Shown here: positions 8,264 through 18,212 of the stretch, one piece after another | How the letters are laid out: the number at the start of each line of letters is the position of its first letter | How positions within the stretch are numbered: position 1 is the stretch's first letter | Source of the DNA: Nocardia sp. NBC_01327 | GTDB lineage: Bacteria; Actinomycetota; Actinomycetes; Mycobacteriales; Mycobacteriaceae | NCBI RefSeq assembly: GCF_035958815.1 | Contig: NZ_CP108383.1 | Coordinates: 2,728,001 to 2,792,000 of the forward strand | Direction of reading: 5' to 3' | Length of the DNA: 64,000 nt | Notes under the pieces: model-generated | What the model was told of the DNA's origin: nothing | What the model saw: the letters and a program-made list of their open reading frames with translations, nothing else | Databases searched by the model: none | Program-made: the position numbers and the translations under genes

Positions 8264-9271
8264 ATGAAACTCGCTGTCATCCCGGGCGACGGAATCGGTC
8301 CCGAGGTCATTGCCGAGGCACTCAAGGTGCTCGATGTGGTGGTCCCCGGTGTGGAGAAGACCGAATACGACCTGGGCGCCAAGCGGTTCCATGCGACCGG
8401 TGAGATCCTGCCGGACAATGTGCTGCCGGAGCTGAAGCAGCACGACGCGATCCTGCTCGGCGCGATCGGCGATCCCTCGGTGCAGAGCGGTCTGCTCGAG
8501 CGCGGTCTGCTGCTGCGCACCCGGTTCGAGCTCGATCACCATGTGAACCTGCGCCCGTCCAAGCTGTACCCGGGCGTCACCAGCCCGCTGAGCGGTAATC
8601 CGGATATCGACTTCGTTGTCGTCCGCGAGGGCACCGAGGGTCCGTACACCGGCACCGGCGGCGCGATTCGCGTGAACACCCCGCACGAGGTCGCCACCGA
8701 GGTCTCCACCAATACCCGTTTCGGCGTCGAGCGCGTGGTGCGCTACGCCTTCGAGACCGCGCGTCAGCGTCGCAAGCATCTGACCCTGGTGCACAAGAAC
8801 AATGTGCTGTCCTTCGCCGGTTCGCTGTGGACGCGCACCGTCAACGAGGTCGCCACCGAGTACCCGGACATCGAAACCGCGTACCAGCACATCGATGCCG
8901 CGACCATCCACATGGTCACCGATCCGGGCCGCTTCGATGTGATCGTCACCGACAACCTGTTCGGCGACATCATCACCGACCTCGCCGCCGCGGTGTCCGG
9001 TGGTATCGGCCTGGCCGCATCCGGCAATATCGACGCCTCGGGCGCCAATCCGTCGATGTTCGAGCCGGTGCACGGCAGCGCCCCCGATATCGCGGGCCAG
9101 TCCAAGGCCGATCCGACCGCCGCCATCCTGTCGGTCTCGCTGCTGCTGAACCACCTGGGCAAGACCGAGGAGGCCGCCCGCATCGAGGCCGCCGTCGCCA
9201 AGGATCTGGCCTCGCGCACCGCCCCCGCCTCGACCGTGGAGGTCGGCGACCGCATCGCCGCCGCACTCTGA
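8264..9271 (+). CDS. leuB: 3-isopropylmalate dehydrogenase
   Basis: 335 residues, complete. It catalyses NAD-dependent oxidative decarboxylation of 3-isopropylmalate to 2-ketoisocaproate in leucine synthesis. The N-terminus [16 protein letters not shown], the substrate arginines in [25 protein letters not shown], and the metal-binding [15 protein letters not shown] are all present, with HGSAPDIAG near the NAD site. The shortened loop and 335-residue length fit the actinobacterial subgroup. ATG 8264 follows GGAG at 8251 with a 9-base spacer. leuC and leuD are 6 kb away under LtbR control. A hairpin at 9298-9331 ends the unit. Confidence 0.97.
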   Translation: MKLAVIPGDGIGPEVIAEALKVLDVVVPGVEKTEYDLGAKRFHATGEILPDNVLPELKQHDAILLGAIGDPSVQSGLLERGLLLRTRFELDHHVNLRPSKLYPGVTSPLSGNPDIDFVVVREGTEGPYTGTGGAIRVNTPHEVATEVSTNTRFGVERVVRYAFETARQRRKHLTLVHKNNVLSFAGSLWTRTVNEVATEYPDIETAYQHIDAATIHMVTDPGRFDVIVTDNLFGDIITDLAAAVSGGIGLAASGNIDASGANPSMFEPVHGSAPDIAGQSKADPTAAILSVSLLLNHLGKTEEAARIEAAVAKDLASRTAPASTVEVGDRIAAAL

Positions 9272-9297
9272 TCCGACATTTCGGCTTCGACATTTCG

Positions 9298-9331
9298 GCG
9301 GCCCCGCACCCCTTCCGGGATGCGGGGCCGC
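9298..9331 (+). terminator. Hairpin after leuB
   Basis: GCGGCCCCGCA at 9298-9308 pairs with TGCGGGGCCGC at 9321-9331 around a 12-base loop, 27 bases after the leuB stop. It has no long T-run. It could also serve the convergent MFS gene that ends at 9538. Confidence 0.6.
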
Positions 9332-9537
9332 TGTCGTATGAGGCCGCTGTGAAGGCCGCTCAATCACCGAGGTGCACACCGTAATTACCGCCGAGTACGG
9401 TACTAACAGGGCGACTCGGACTGTCGATCATCGAAACCAACTGCGGCAGTGAGACATATCGCATTCATGCATTCGGATGCGAAAACGTAACGGGTGCAGC
9501 TCTTCCGGATTTGCCGGATATCAGCGGTTCGTTCCGG

Positions 9538-10716
9538 TCAGCGGGAATCCCTGGGCACCAAGGGGACTGCGGCCGCCGCAACCACCGCCGCCAGCACGTA
9601 GGTGATCGAGAAGCCGGAGACGCTGATGAGCGCGCCGAAGGTCGGGGCGACGGCGGCCATGGCCAGGTTCTGGCCGGTATTCTGGATGCCCAGGCCGCGC
9701 CCGGACCAGTAGGGGCCCGCGATCTCGGCCACCGCGGTGAAGGCCAGGCCGTTATCGCTCACGGTGATGACCGAGGCGGCCACCAGGATCGGCACCGCGG
9801 CCCACCACCAGTGCGCCCAGGAGGTTACGGCCAAGGCGCCCATGGAGATTGCGGCCGCGATGGCGACGGTGCGCAGCGGGCCCAGCCGGCTCGCGACCCG
9901 GTCCGACCAGATGCCCGCGCCGATACGTCCTCCCGCGCCCAGGATTTGGGTGACGGTGACCAGCACGCCCGCCGCCGCCAGCGACCAGCCCACATCGCGG
10001 TGCAGCCACAGCAGTGCGAAGGTCCACAGGGCGGCCTGCGGAATGCACAGCAGCACCGAGACGGCGTGAATGCGCCACAGTGTGGAATCGCCGCGATACG
10101 GATTCACGGGACGGCCTGTGTCCCCGGAGGATTCGGGCCGGGGCGGGTCGATGATGCCGAACAGGCAGGCGACGGCGGCGGCCCCCGCCATCGCCGCGGG
10201 TACCAGGATGGCGGTCGAGAAACCGTGTGCCGCAGCGACGGCCGGAATGGTCAGCGCGCCGATGGCGACGCCCAGCGGCTGTGCGGTCTGGCGAATGCCC
10301 ATGGCCAAGCCGCGCTGATCCTTCGGGAACCAGCCGACGATGACCCGGCCGCTGGCGCCGTTCGTGCTGGCAGCGCCCATACCGCCGACGAACAGCAGCG
10401 CGCCCAGCGCGATGTAGTTCGTGACGGTGGCGGCGGCCACGCCCGCGACCAGCATCACCGCGGGACCGGCGACCAGCACCTTGTGCTCGCCGATGCGGTC
10501 GACCACATAGCCCCAGGCGATCAGCGTGCACACCAGGCCCAGGGTCGGCATGGCGACCAGCAGACCGGCGGTGGCCAGCGACAATCCGCGATCGGTCAAG
10601 GCGGGCAGCAGGAATGGCGTGCCGTTGATGAATACCGCGCTCGAACCCTGCGCGAAGACGCCGAGGCCCAGCATGCTCCACCGTCTGGCCGAACCGATCT
10701 GTGTCACGGTGGTCAT
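9538..10716 (-). CDS. Major facilitator superfamily transporter
   Basis: 392 residues from the ATG at 10716, which is preceded by CGAGGTGA at a good distance; a TTG seven codons upstream is less likely. About 12 hydrophobic segments are visible, with the family loop between helices 2 and 3 (YVVDRIGEHKV) and its repeat GRIGAGIWSDRV in the second half. PKDQRGLAMGIRQTAQPLG is typical of actinobacterial MFS carriers related to nitrate/nitrite or oxalate-formate types, but the substrate cannot be read. The gene sits between leuB and the FAH hydrolase gene, as an MFS gene does in mycobacteria (Rv2994 position, from memory). Confidence 0.85.
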   Translation of the reverse strand: MTTVTQIGSARRWSMLGLGVFAQGSSAVFINGTPFLLPALTDRGLSLATAGLLVAMPTLGLVCTLIAWGYVVDRIGEHKVLVAGPAVMLVAGVAAATVTNYIALGALLFVGGMGAASTNGASGRVIVGWFPKDQRGLAMGIRQTAQPLGVAIGALTIPAVAAAHGFSTAILVPAAMAGAAAVACLFGIIDPPRPESSGDTGRPVNPYRGDSTLWRIHAVSVLLCIPQAALWTFALLWLHRDVGWSLAAAGVLVTVTQILGAGGRIGAGIWSDRVASRLGPLRTVAIAAAISMGALAVTSWAHWWWAAVPILVAASVITVSDNGLAFTAVAEIAGPYWSGRGLGIQNTGQNLAMAAVAPTFGALISVSGFSITYVLAAVVAAAAVPLVPRDSR

Positions 10717-11043
10717 GGCATTCACCTCGAGTCTCAATATGTGGGACGGTATTCTTATCTATTGAACATCGGCTCTTACCGTACACCTGCTGCCCCGGAC
10801 TCATTTCGCGGCACGCTGTCGATTTGCTCACACCCTTTCCGGGCATTCGGCGGGGACGGAAATCTGCCCGAGTTATCTTGCGTACAAGGGCTTTCCACAT
10901 TTTTCGCCACCCGATGCGAGGGCGGATGCCGCATCCTCGCGGTGGGCGGTCCGGTGGCGTGCCCGCGGGGCCGCCCACTTCCGCTCGTGTCCCGCGGTCG
11001 GGCGCGTTCGGGCAGGTGGAAGCCGGTCGATAGGATGCCAGCC
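10717..11043. other. Divergent intergenic region, MFS gene / FAH hydrolase gene
   Basis: 327 bases without a gene I can support. The part next to the MFS gene is AT-richer (TATTCTTATCTATTGAAC around 10750-10767), which suits a promoter for the leftward gene. No strong dyad or RNA motif stands out. Promoters for both flanking genes must lie here. Confidence 0.4.
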
Positions 11044-11817
11044 ATGCGCCTAGGTCGAGTTGCCAGCCCAGATGGGGTCGCTTTCGTCAGTATCGAAGGA
11101 GACGGCGGTGACGCCGTGGTCCGCGAGATCGCCGAACATCCGTTCGGCAATCCGACGTTCACCGGCCGCAGCTGGCCGCTCGCGGACGTGCGGCTGCTCG
11201 CGCCGATCCTCGCCAGCAAGGTGATCTGCATCGGCAAGAACTACGCGGCCCACGCCGCCGAAATGGGCGGACCGGCCCCGGCCGATCCGGTCATCTTCAT
11301 GAAGCCCAATACCTCCATCATCGGCCCGAACGTGCCGATCATGTTGCCGCCCAGCTCCTCTCAGGTGGATTACGAGGGTGAGCTGGCCATCGTCATCGGC
11401 CGCCCCTGCAAGGACGTGCCCGCCGCCCGCGCGCATGAGGTGATCCTGGGTTACACGGTCGCCAACGACGTCACCGCCCGCGATCAGCAGCGCCACGACG
11501 GCCAGTGGACCCGCGCCAAGGGCTATGACACCTTCTGCCCGCTCGGCCCGTGGATCGAGACCTCGCTGGACCCTTCGGATCTGGAGATCGTCACCGAGCT
11601 CGACGGCGAGGTCAAACAGCGCAGCCGCACTTCACTTCTGCTGCACGATATTCCGAAGCTGATCGAATGGGTGACCACCGTGATGACGCTGCTGCCCGGC
11701 GATGTCATCCTCACCGGCACTCCCGAGGGTGTCGGCCCGATCCAGGCCGGTCAGAACGTGTCGGTGACCGTCGAAGGCATCGGCACCCTCACCAATCCCG
11801 TTGCCGCCAAGCGCTGA
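11044..11817 (+). CDS. Fumarylacetoacetate hydrolase family protein
   Basis: 257 residues. The fold signature is clear: [24 protein letters not shown], the metal ligands in [12 protein letters not shown], and NDVTARDQQ, ending in [13 protein letters not shown]. Family members hydrolyse or decarboxylate beta-diketo acids with Mg2+, such as acylpyruvate hydrolase, HHDD isomerase/OPET decarboxylase or oxaloacetate decarboxylase. The exact substrate is not visible. The gene is complete, ATG at 11044. It lies 13 bases upstream of gltX and is probably co-transcribed with it, an arrangement shared with mycobacteria (Rv2993c-Rv2992c, from memory). Confidence 0.9.
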   Translation: MRLGRVASPDGVAFVSIEGDGGDAVVREIAEHPFGNPTFTGRSWPLADVRLLAPILASKVICIGKNYAAHAAEMGGPAPADPVIFMKPNTSIIGPNVPIMLPPSSSQVDYEGELAIVIGRPCKDVPAARAHEVILGYTVANDVTARDQQRHDGQWTRAKGYDTFCPLGPWIETSLDPSDLEIVTELDGEVKQRSRTSLLLHDIPKLIEWVTTVMTLLPGDVILTGTPEGVGPIQAGQNVSVTVEGIGTLTNPVAAKR

Positions 11818-11830
11818 TCGAGAGAGAGAC

Positions 11831-13303
11831 ATGACTGAAGTTCGGGTCCGATTCTGCCCGTCTCCCACCGGCACACCGCATGTCGGCCTGGTCCGGACCG
11901 CTCTGTTCAATTGGGCATACGCCCGCCACACCGGCGGCAAATTCGTCTTCCGTATCGAAGACACCGATGCCGCACGGGATTCCGAAGAGTCTTATCAGGC
12001 AATCCTGGATGCGCTGCGCTGGCTCGGCTTGACGTGGGACGAGGGCCCGGAAGTCGGCGGCCCGTACGGCCCGTACCGGCAATCACAGCGGCGTGACATT
12101 CATCTCGATGTGGTGGCGCGGCTATTGGCGGCGGGGGAGGCCTACGAATCCTTCTCCACCCCTGAGGAAGTCGAGGCCCGGCACAAGGCGGTAGGCCGCG
12201 ATCCCAAACTCGGCTATGACAATTTCGATCGCGATCTGACGCCCGAGCAGATTGCCGCCTACCGGGCCGAGGGACGCCCGGCGGTCATCCGCCTGCGCAT
12301 GCCCGCTCACGACCTCACCTGGCACGACCTGGTGCGCGGTGAGACCACCTTCCGGGCCGGCACGGTGCCGGACTTCGCGCTGACCCGCGGTAATGGCGAT
12401 CCGCTCTATACGCTGGTAAACCCCGTAGACGACGCGCTGATGAAGATCACCCACGTGTTGCGGGGCGAGGATCTTTTGTCCTCCACACCGCGGCAAATCG
12501 CGCTCTATGAAGCCATGCAGCGTATCGGTGTAGCCGAGCGCACGCCGGAGTTCGGGCATCTTCCGTTTGTCATGGGACAGGGCAACAAGAAGCTCTCGAA
12601 GCGCGATCCGGAGTCGAATCTCTTCCATCACCGCGACCGCGGGTTCATTCCCGAGGGTTTGCTGAATTATCTGGCGCTGCTCGGCTGGAGCATCGCCGAT
12701 GATCATGACGTCTTCTCCATGGCGGAGATGGTGGCGGCGTTCGATATCTCGAAAGTTAATTCGAACCCGGCGCGTTTCGACCAGAAGAAGGCCGATGCGC
12801 TGAACGCCGAACATATTCGGTTGCTGGAGTCGGGTGATTTCGCTCACCGACTGCGCGAGTACCTCACCGAAAACGGCCATATCGGCGCGGAGATCGATGA
12901 GAAGCTCTTCGCAACAGCCGCAGATTTGGTGCAGACCCGCATCGTGGTTCTCGGTGATTCATGGGATCTCTTGAAGTTCCTGTTCGTTCCCGCGGATGAG
13001 TTCGAGATCGACCCGGCGGCACGGGAAAAGAATCTCGGACCCGATGCGGTTCCGGTATTACAGGCGGCCGTGACGGCGCTGGATAGCATTTCCGAATGGA
13101 CGGCCGCCGCACTCGAGGAGTCGCTCAAGGCGGCGCTGATCGACGAGCTCGGCCTGAAGCCGCGCAAGGCATTCGCACCCGTGCGGGTGGCGGTCACCGG
13201 ATCGCACATCAGTCCGCCGCTGTACGAGTCGCTCGAACTGCTGGGCCGTCAGGTGTCCATGGATCGGCTGCGCAGTGCGCTGGCGGCTGGGTCTGCGTCC
13301 TGA
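11831..13303 (+). CDS. gltX: Glutamyl-tRNA synthetase
   Basis: 490 residues. Class-I aminoacyl-tRNA synthetase that charges tRNA-Glu; in actinobacteria lacking GlnRS the enzyme is usually non-discriminating and also makes Glu-tRNA-Gln for Gat[13 protein letters not shown] is the HIGH-type motif, and KKLSKRD is the KMSKS-type motif. The ATG at 11831 follows an AGAGAGAGA purine run. The C-terminal anticodon-binding half is complete, ending at the TGA of 13303. The tRNA-Gln and tRNA-Glu genes follow directly, so enzyme and both likely substrates are encoded together. Confidence 0.97.
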   Translation: MTEVRVRFCPSPTGTPHVGLVRTALFNWAYARHTGGKFVFRIEDTDAARDSEESYQAILDALRWLGLTWDEGPEVGGPYGPYRQSQRRDIHLDVVARLLAAGEAYESFSTPEEVEARHKAVGRDPKLGYDNFDRDLTPEQIAAYRAEGRPAVIRLRMPAHDLTWHDLVRGETTFRAGTVPDFALTRGNGDPLYTLVNPVDDALMKITHVLRGEDLLSSTPRQIALYEAMQRIGVAERTPEFGHLPFVMGQGNKKLSKRDPESNLFHHRDRGFIPEGLLNYLALLGWSIADDHDVFSMAEMVAAFDISKVNSNPARFDQKKADALNAEHIRLLESGDFAHRLREYLTENGHIGAEIDEKLFATAADLVQTRIVVLGDSWDLLKFLFVPADEFEIDPAAREKNLGPDAVPVLQAAVTALDSISEWTAAALEESLKAALIDELGLKPRKAFAPVRVAVTGSHISPPLYESLELLGRQVSMDRLRSALAAGSAS

Positions 13304-13440
13304 GGATGGCTCGAAAGTGGCCCAAAACCGGCCTCTGACCAGCCGATTTGTATAACCCCGGTATCGGCCTGCTAATCTCTTCTCGGCTCGCAAAGCGGTC
13401 GGGAAGCTCCCCTGAGGAGCAGGCCGAATGCCTGGGTCAT

Positions 13441-13512
13441 TGGGGTATGGTGTAATTGGCAACACAGCTGTTTCTGGTACAGCCATTCTAGGTTCGAGTC
13501 CTGGTACCCCAG
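13441..13512 (+). tRNA. tRNA-Gln (CTG anticodon)
   Basis: A full cloverleaf: a seven-pair acceptor stem TGGGGTA (13441-13447) with TACCCCA (13505-13511), a D-arm, anticodon stem GCTGT/ACAGC around loop TTCTGGT giving anticodon CTG, and a T-arm with GGTTCGAGTCC. Discriminator base G at 13512. CCA is not encoded. Confidence 0.95.
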
Positions 13513-13515
13513 CCG

Positions 13516-13539
13516 AGAGAGCTTCACGGCTCTCTTTTT
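13516..13539 (+). terminator. Terminator after tRNA-Gln
   Basis: AGAGAGC at 13516-13522 pairs with GCTCTCT at 13529-13535, followed by TTTT. It sits between the two tRNA genes, so each probably has its own transcript end. Confidence 0.8.
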
Positions 13540-13587
13540 AGTTGGAGATTCGGTGGCACTGCCACCACATAATTCACCAACAATCCT

Positions 13588-13663
13588 GGTCCCGTCGTCT
13601 AGCGGCCTAGGACGCCGCCCTCTCAAGGCGGTAGCGCGGGTTCAAATCCCGTCGGGACTACCA
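13588..13663 (+). tRNA. tRNA-Glu (CTC anticodon)
   Basis: Anticodon stem CCGCC/GGCGG closes loop CTCTCAA, giving anticodon CTC. The T-arm reads GCGGGTTCAAATCCCGT, the acceptor 3' strand is CGGGACT at 13653-13659, the discriminator is A at 13660, and CCA is encoded at 13661-13663. The first acceptor pair is a G-T wobble if the gene starts at 13588. Confidence 0.95.
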
Positions 13664-13664
13664 C

Positions 13665-13705
13665 GCGAAGGGCCTCAGCCGATATGGCTGGGGCCCTTCG
13701 CTTTT
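13665..13705 (+). terminator. Terminator after tRNA-Glu
   Basis: GCGAAGGGCC at 13665-13674 pairs with GGCCCTTCGC at 13692-13701, with an inner CAGCC/GGCTG pairing, followed by TTTTG. It also lies 25 bases past the end of the leftward PPOX gene and could act in both directions. Confidence 0.85.
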
Positions 13706-13726
13706 GTCTCTGCCGGGCCGGCGCGA

Positions 13727-14227
13727 CTAGTCCAGCGCGCCGGCGGTGCTGCCGCCCAGCGGGATCGCGGGCATGCCGAGTTTCCGGTGGTCCCAGCTGC
13801 GCACGCGCTCGGGCACGATGCGAATCGCGATGCGCTTGTTCAGCATCTGATCCACGAACGGCTTCATCTCTTCGCTGTAGGGCCCGGTGTAGCGCTCCCA
13901 CACACTGATTCCGACCTGGAACAGCGCGTCGGCGTCCTCGATGATCTCCGCGCGGCCCTCGATCGAGAGCCCGCGCAGCTGGTCATAGGTATCGCCGGCC
14001 TCGACCAGCACGGTTACCCGCGGATCGCGGCGCAGATTCACGGCCTTCTGCGATTTGGCCTTGGTCTCGAACCAGATTTCGCCGTTGATCAGGCCGTACC
14101 ACATGGCGGTCAGGTGCGGGGTGCCCGCGGGACCGAGGGTGGCGAGCGTGGCGATTCGACTGCGCTGCAGGAATTCCGCGATCTCCTGGTCGGACATCGT
14201 GATCTGAGCGCGTTGATTGACTCCCAT
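13727..14227 (-). CDS. Pyridoxamine-phosphate-oxidase-fold flavin/F420-type protein
   Basis: 166 residues with a split-barrel PPOX fold: FLQRSRIATLATLGPAGTPH, MWYGLINGEIWFET, and AVNLRRDPRVTVLV are the usual strand-helix landmarks. Actinobacterial relatives bind FMN or F420 and include biliverdin reductases and proteins of unknown substrate; I cannot tell which applies. The start at 14227 (MGVNQRAQITM) follows the form common in relatives; an ATG at residue 11 is an alternative, and neither has a strong ribosome site. Its position beside gltX and ltbR corresponds to Rv2991 in M. tuberculosis, from memory. A local F420 gene (cofC at 21.5 kb) makes F420 use possible. Confidence 0.85.
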   Translation of the reverse strand: MGVNQRAQITMSDQEIAEFLQRSRIATLATLGPAGTPHLTAMWYGLINGEIWFETKAKSQKAVNLRRDPRVTVLVEAGDTYDQLRGLSIEGRAEIIEDADALFQVGISVWERYTGPYSEEMKPFVDQMLNKRIAIRIVPERVRSWDHRKLGMPAIPLGGSTAGALD

Positions 14228-14351
14228 CAGCCGACTGTAATTTACGGCGTATGAGCCGGGTCACAGCCCCTGTGCGCGGGGCTGCGCGATCCCACTGAGT
14301 GGTCACGCTGTAAGCCCGCGCTCACCCCTCGCTGTAGCCCCTCAAAATGCC

Positions 14352-14384
14352 GACGCCCCCACCCGGATTCCCGGCGAGGGCGTC
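14352..14384 (-). terminator. Terminator of ltbR
   Basis: GACGCCC at 14352-14358 pairs with GGGCGTC at 14378-14384. Reading leftward, the stem is followed by GGCATTTTGAG. It lies 21 bases past the end of the IclR-family gene. Confidence 0.6.
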
Positions 14385-14404
14385 AAAGCGGCTGTGCGAG
14401 GCCG

Positions 14405-15106
14405 TCAGAGGCGTTTGTGGAGGGCGTCCGCAGCCGCCACGAGGTCGGCGGCCCAGCGGGCGCCGGGCCGGCGGCCCATGCGATCGATGGGTCCGGAGAC
14501 CGACACGGCCGCGATGACCGTGCCCCCGGCATCGCGCACCGGCGCGGACACACTGGCCACGCCCGCGGCGCGTTCGGCCGCGCTCTGCGCCCAGCCGCGG
14601 CGGCGCACCTCGGCGAGTGCGCGTTCGCCGAATACCGCCTCCGGCAGCACGGTCCGCTGCAATTCGGGATCGGCCCAGGCCAGCAGGACTTTGGCGGCCG
14701 AGCCGGCGGTCATGGGCATGCGCGCGCCGACCGGAACGGTGTCGCGCAACCCGGACGCCGGTTCCATCGAGGCCACGCAGACGCGGGCACTGCCGTCCCG
14801 GCGATAGAGCTGCACGCTCTCGCCGGTGATCTCGCGCAGGCGCGGCAGGATGGTGGCGGCCGCGTCCAGCAGCGGATCACTGGCGGTGGTAGCCAGTTCG
14901 GACAGGGCCGGGCCCGGCCGCCACAGCCCCTGGCTGTCACGGGCCAGCATCCGATGCGTCTCCAGGCCCACGGCCAGGCGATGGGCGGTGGCGCGGGGCA
15001 GGCCGGTACGGGCGCACAGGTCATTGAGGCCGCAGGGTTGCTCGGCGACGGCGTGCAGGACCGCCATGGCTTTGTCCAGAACACCGATACCGCTATGCTG
15101 TCTCAT
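14405..15106 (-). CDS. ltbR: IclR-family regulator of leucine genes (LtbR/NdgR type)
   Basis: 233 residues: an N-terminal winged helix (GIGVLDKAMAVLHAV, then DLCARTGLPRATAHRL as the recognition helix) and a C-terminal IclR effector domain (GARMPMTAGSAAKVLLAW). It is divergent from leuCD across 134 bases. LtbR of Corynebacterium and NdgR of Streptomyces occupy the same place and control leuB, leuCD and amino-acid genes; assignment rests on this context and family, not on a search. ATG at 15106. The protein probably binds the leuC-ltbR gap and may also repress itself. Confidence 0.85.
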   Translation of the reverse strand: MRQHSGIGVLDKAMAVLHAVAEQPCGLNDLCARTGLPRATAHRLAVGLETHRMLARDSQGLWRPGPALSELATTASDPLLDAAATILPRLREITGESVQLYRRDGSARVCVASMEPASGLRDTVPVGARMPMTAGSAAKVLLAWADPELQRTVLPEAVFGERALAEVRRRGWAQSAAERAAGVASVSAPVRDAGGTVIAAVSVSGPIDRMGRRPGARWAADLVAAADALHKRL

Positions 15107-15240
15107 AGAACGATATTAGCGTCTCGCATGCTGGGAATTGCAAATAGGCTCCCGGCATCGGACCTTCCGGTCCAGCGCGGCGCACTCCCCGCGTCAACAG
15201 CCCGGACGCGGGTTATGTCCTATCGAGAGGTGATGGAGAT
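15107..15240. promoter_or_regulatory. ltbR/leuCD divergent control region
   Basis: A 134-base gap that must carry both promoters. Two GTCTC words at 15100-15104 and 15121-15125 are 21 bases apart, two helical turns, in similar contexts (CTGTCTCATA and GCGTCTCGCA). They are candidate LtbR half-sites. GAGAGG and GGAG precede the leuC ATG. Confidence 0.4.
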
Positions 15241-16665
15241 ATGGCCGATCGGCCACGCACTCTGGCGGAGAAGGTCTGGGAGCAGCACGTCGTCGTACAA
15301 GGCGACGGCGAAGGCGCGAACCGCGAACCGGACCTCATCTACATCGATCTGCACCTGGTGCACGAGGTGACCAGCCCGCAGGCCTTCGACGGCCTGCGCG
15401 CGGCCGGCCGCCCGGTGCGCCGCCCGGACCTCACCATCGCGACCGAGGACCACAATGTCCCGACCGTCGATATCGACAAGCCGATCGCCGACCCGATCTC
15501 GCGCCTGCAGGTGGAAACCCTGCGCCGCAACTGCGAGGAATTCGGTATCCGCCTGCACCCCATGGGCGATCTCGATCAGGGCATCGTGCACGTGGTCGGC
15601 CCGCAGCTGGGTCTGACCCAGCCGGGCACCACGGTGGTGTGCGGTGATTCGCACACCTCCACACACGGTGCATTCGGCGCGCTCGCAATGGGTATCGGCA
15701 CCAGCGAGGTGGAACACGTGCTGGCGACACAGACTCTGTCGCTGCGCCCGTTCCGGACCATGGCCGTCAATATCGACGGCACGCTGCCGGACGGCGTCAC
15801 CTCCAAGGACGTCATTCTCGCGGTCATCGCGCAGATCGGCACCGGCGGCGGCCAGGGCTATGTGCTGGAGTACCGCGGCGAGGCCGTGCGCGCCATGTCC
15901 ATGGAGGCGCGGATGACCATGTGCAACATGTCGATCGAGGCGGGCGCCCGGGCCGGCATGGTCGCGCCGGACGAGATCACCTACGCCTTCCTGAAGGGCC
16001 GCCCGCACGCCCCCGAGGGCGCGGACTGGGATGCCGCCGTCGAGGCATGGGAAGCCCTGAAGACCGATGAGGGCGCGACTTTCGATACCGAGGTGCATAT
16101 CGACGCCTCCACGCTGACCCCCTTCGTGACCTGGGGTACCAACCCGGGACAGGGCCTGCCGCTGGGTGACTCGGTGCCGGACCCGGAGCTGATCCACGAC
16201 GAGAACGAGCGTCAGGCTGCCGAAAAAGCACTGCAGTACATGGACCTGACGCCGGGTATGGCGCTGCGAGATGTCTCTGTGGACACCGTTTTCGTGGGTT
16301 CCTGCACAAATGGCCGTATCGAGGATTTGCGCGCCGTTGCCGACGTTCTGAAGGGCCGCAAGGTCGCCGAGAGCGTTCGCATGCTGATTGTGCCGGGCTC
16401 CATGCGCGTGCGGTTGCAGGCGGAAAAGGAAGGCCTGGGCGAGATTTTCACCGCGGCGGGCGCGGAATGGCGGCAGGCGGGTTGCTCTATGTGCCTGGGC
16501 ATGAACCCCGATCAGCTTTCGCCCGGTCAGCGTTGCGCTTCGACCTCGAACCGGAACTTCGAAGGGCGACAGGGCAAGGGCGCTCGGACGCATCTGGTGT
16601 CGCCGCTGGTCGCGGCCGCCACCGCGGTGCGCGGAACCCTGTCCTCACCGGCGGATCTGAACTGA
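15241..16665 (+). CDS. leuC: 3-isopropylmalate dehydratase large subunit
   Basis: 474 residues, complete. With LeuD it isomerises 2-isopropylmalate to 3-isopropylmalate. Aconitase-family landmarks are present: [24 protein letters not shown] with the first cluster cysteine, and [13 protein letters not shown] with the other two 4Fe-4S cysteines. ATG 15241 follows GAGAGGTGATGGAGAT. leuD starts 40 bases downstream and is surely co-transcribed. LtbR is encoded divergently next to it. Confidence 0.97.
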   Translation: MADRPRTLAEKVWEQHVVVQGDGEGANREPDLIYIDLHLVHEVTSPQAFDGLRAAGRPVRRPDLTIATEDHNVPTVDIDKPIADPISRLQVETLRRNCEEFGIRLHPMGDLDQGIVHVVGPQLGLTQPGTTVVCGDSHTSTHGAFGALAMGIGTSEVEHVLATQTLSLRPFRTMAVNIDGTLPDGVTSKDVILAVIAQIGTGGGQGYVLEYRGEAVRAMSMEARMTMCNMSIEAGARAGMVAPDEITYAFLKGRPHAPEGADWDAAVEAWEALKTDEGATFDTEVHIDASTLTPFVTWGTNPGQGLPLGDSVPDPELIHDENERQAAEKALQYMDLTPGMALRDVSVDTVFVGSCTNGRIEDLRAVADVLKGRKVAESVRMLIVPGSMRVRLQAEKEGLGEIFTAAGAEWRQAGCSMCLGMNPDQLSPGQRCASTSNRNFEGRQGKGARTHLVSPLVAAATAVRGTLSSPADLN

Positions 16666-16705
16666 TTCAGCTCCCTACGGCCACATAGACATCAGGAGAA
16701 TCACG

Positions 16706-17314
16706 ATGGAAGCCTTCAAGGTCCACAAGGGGATCGGTGTCCCGTTTCGCCGGTCCAACGTCGATACCGATCAGATCATCCCCGCCGTCTACCTGAAGCG
16801 CGTTACCCGAACGGGTTTCGAGGACGGACTGTTCGCGGCATGGCGGTCGGATCCGAACTTCATTCTGAACGCCGAGCCCTACAACCGCGGCAGTGTGCTG
16901 GTCGCCGGTCCGGATTTCGGTACCGGTTCCTCACGCGAGCATGCCGTTTGGGCGCTGAAGGACTACGGCTTCCGGGTGGTGATCTCCTCGCGCTTCGCCG
17001 ACATCTTCCGCGGAAACGCCGGTAAGGACGGGCTTCTGACGGCGCTGATGGCCCAGAGCGATGTGGAATTGCTCTGGAAGTTGCTCGAGGAACAGCCGGG
17101 TCTGGAATTGGAAACCGACCTCGAGGCGCGCACCGTCACGGCCGGAACCGTTGTGTTGCCGTTCAATATTGACGACTACACACGGTGGCGCCTGCTGGAA
17201 GGTCTGGACGACATCGGCCTCACTCTGCGGCGCCACGACGAGATCGACCAGTTCGAAAACGCAAGGCCGACTTGGAAACCCAGGACCATTCCGGCCCGTA
17301 TTTCGCAGACGTAA
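16706..17314 (+). CDS. leuD: 3-isopropylmalate dehydratase small subunit
   Basis: 202 residues, the swivelling domain of the LeuCD isomerase. [17 protein letters not shown] and [17 protein letters not shown] are the small-subunit signatures, and GNAGKDGLL follows. The ATG at 16706 has AGGAGAA upstream at a good distance. It ends the leuCD operon; a perfect GC-rich hairpin lies just past its stop, and hupB begins 156 bases after it. Confidence 0.97.
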   Translation: MEAFKVHKGIGVPFRRSNVDTDQIIPAVYLKRVTRTGFEDGLFAAWRSDPNFILNAEPYNRGSVLVAGPDFGTGSSREHAVWALKDYGFRVVISSRFADIFRGNAGKDGLLTALMAQSDVELLWKLLEEQPGLELETDLEARTVTAGTVVLPFNIDDYTRWRLLEGLDDIGLTLRRHDEIDQFENARPTWKPRTIPARISQT

Positions 17315-17320
17315 TCATTG

Positions 17321-17343
17321 GGGGGCGTTAGCTGAACGCCCCC
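17321..17343 (+). terminator. Hairpin after leuD
   Basis: GGGGGCGTT at 17321-17329 pairs perfectly with AACGCCCCC at 17335-17343 around AGCTG, seven bases after the leuD stop. It has no T-run, so it may attenuate readthrough toward hupB or stabilise the leuCD message. Confidence 0.6.
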
Positions 17344-17470
17344 AAACGCGGTAGCTGGTCGTGTGCCATCTCTCATCAAAATGGGTGTGGCAGATAGACT
17401 CTTGCCCAAAGAAGGTTTACCGTGGTACCTAGTCGGTCCGACGACGGGCCATTAGTCTGCGGAGGATTCA

Positions 17471-18118
17471 ATGAACAAGGCGGAACTGATCGATGTTCTG
17501 ACCGAGAAGTTGGGTACTGACAGGCGCACGGCAACTGCTGCAGTTGAGCAGATGGTCGACACGATCGTGCGTGCTGTGAACAAAGGTCAGAGTGTCACTA
17601 TCACGGGATTCGGTGTCTTCGAACAGCGTAAGCGCGCCGCTCGCGTCGCTCGGAACCCGCGCACCGGTGAAACCGTCAAGGTGAAGCCGACTTCGGTGCC
17701 GGCCTTCCGTCCCGGTGCTCAGTTCAAGGCGATCATCGCCGGCAAGCAGAAGATCACCGCGAGCGGCCCGGCCGTGAAACGTGGTGTGGCTGCTCCGGTA
17801 TCGGGTAAGCCCGGCGCCAAGAAGACCGCTGCCAAGAAGACGGCCAAGAAGGCCGCCACCAAGGCACCGGCGAAGACCACTGCCAAGAAGGCTGCCACCA
17901 AGGCTCCGGCCAAGAAGGCAACGGCCAAGAAGACAGTCGCAGCCAAGACGGTTGCGAAGAAGGCTCCGGCCAAGGTCACTGCGGCCAAGAAGGCTCCGGC
18001 CAAGAAGGCTGCCGTCAAGGCCAGCGCGGTCAAGAAGACCACCGCTGCCAAGAAGACGACCGCGAAGAAGGCTCCGGCCGCCAAGAAGACCGCGGCGAAG
18101 CGTACTGCCCGTCGCTGA
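17471..18118 (+). CDS. hupB: HU-type nucleoid protein with lysine-rich tail
   Basis: 215 residues. Residues 1-90 are a classic HU domain ([15 protein letters not shown], then [20 protein letters not shown] and [21 protein letters not shown]). Residues about 105-215 are a basic tail built of PAKK, KKTA and AAKK repeats, as in mycobacterial HupB/Hlp, which binds and compacts DNA and in relatives also takes part in iron control. ATG 17471 follows GCGGAGG. It is a single-gene unit with several hairpins after it. The gene order leuCD-hupB-mutT1-ppk matches mycobacteria. Confidence 0.97.
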   Translation: MNKAELIDVLTEKLGTDRRTATAAVEQMVDTIVRAVNKGQSVTITGFGVFEQRKRAARVARNPRTGETVKVKPTSVPAFRPGAQFKAIIAGKQKITASGPAVKRGVAAPVSGKPGAKKTAAKKTAKKAATKAPAKTTAKKAATKAPAKKATAKKTVAAKTVAKKAPAKVTAAKKAPAKKAAVKASAVKKTTAAKKTTAKKAPAAKKTAAKRTARR

Positions 18119-18137
18119 CGGGCTCGAACAGCCCGTC
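18117..18137 (+). terminator. hupB hairpin 1
   Basis: GACGGGCT at 18117-18124 pairs with AGCCCGTC at 18130-18137, starting within the hupB stop codon; GACGGGTTTT follows a few bases later. A second stem, ACGGCCCGGC/GCCGGGCCGT, occupies 18172-18194 and is followed by TTCG. Confidence 0.6.
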
Positions 18138-18212
18138 GCTGACGGGTTTTCGACGCAGCACCACATGTGAGACGGCCCGGCACTGCCGGGCCGTTTCGCA
18201 TGACCGACCACG

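Noticed and set aside
9511..11043. Long rightward frame running from inside the MFS gene into the FAH hydrolase
   Set aside because: The first two thirds are antisense to a well-formed transporter; only the part from 11044 is a real protein.
17760..18116. Tandem repeat array in the 3' half of hupB as a possible mobile element
   Set aside because: The repeats encode the normal PAKK-type tail of mycobacterial HU proteins.
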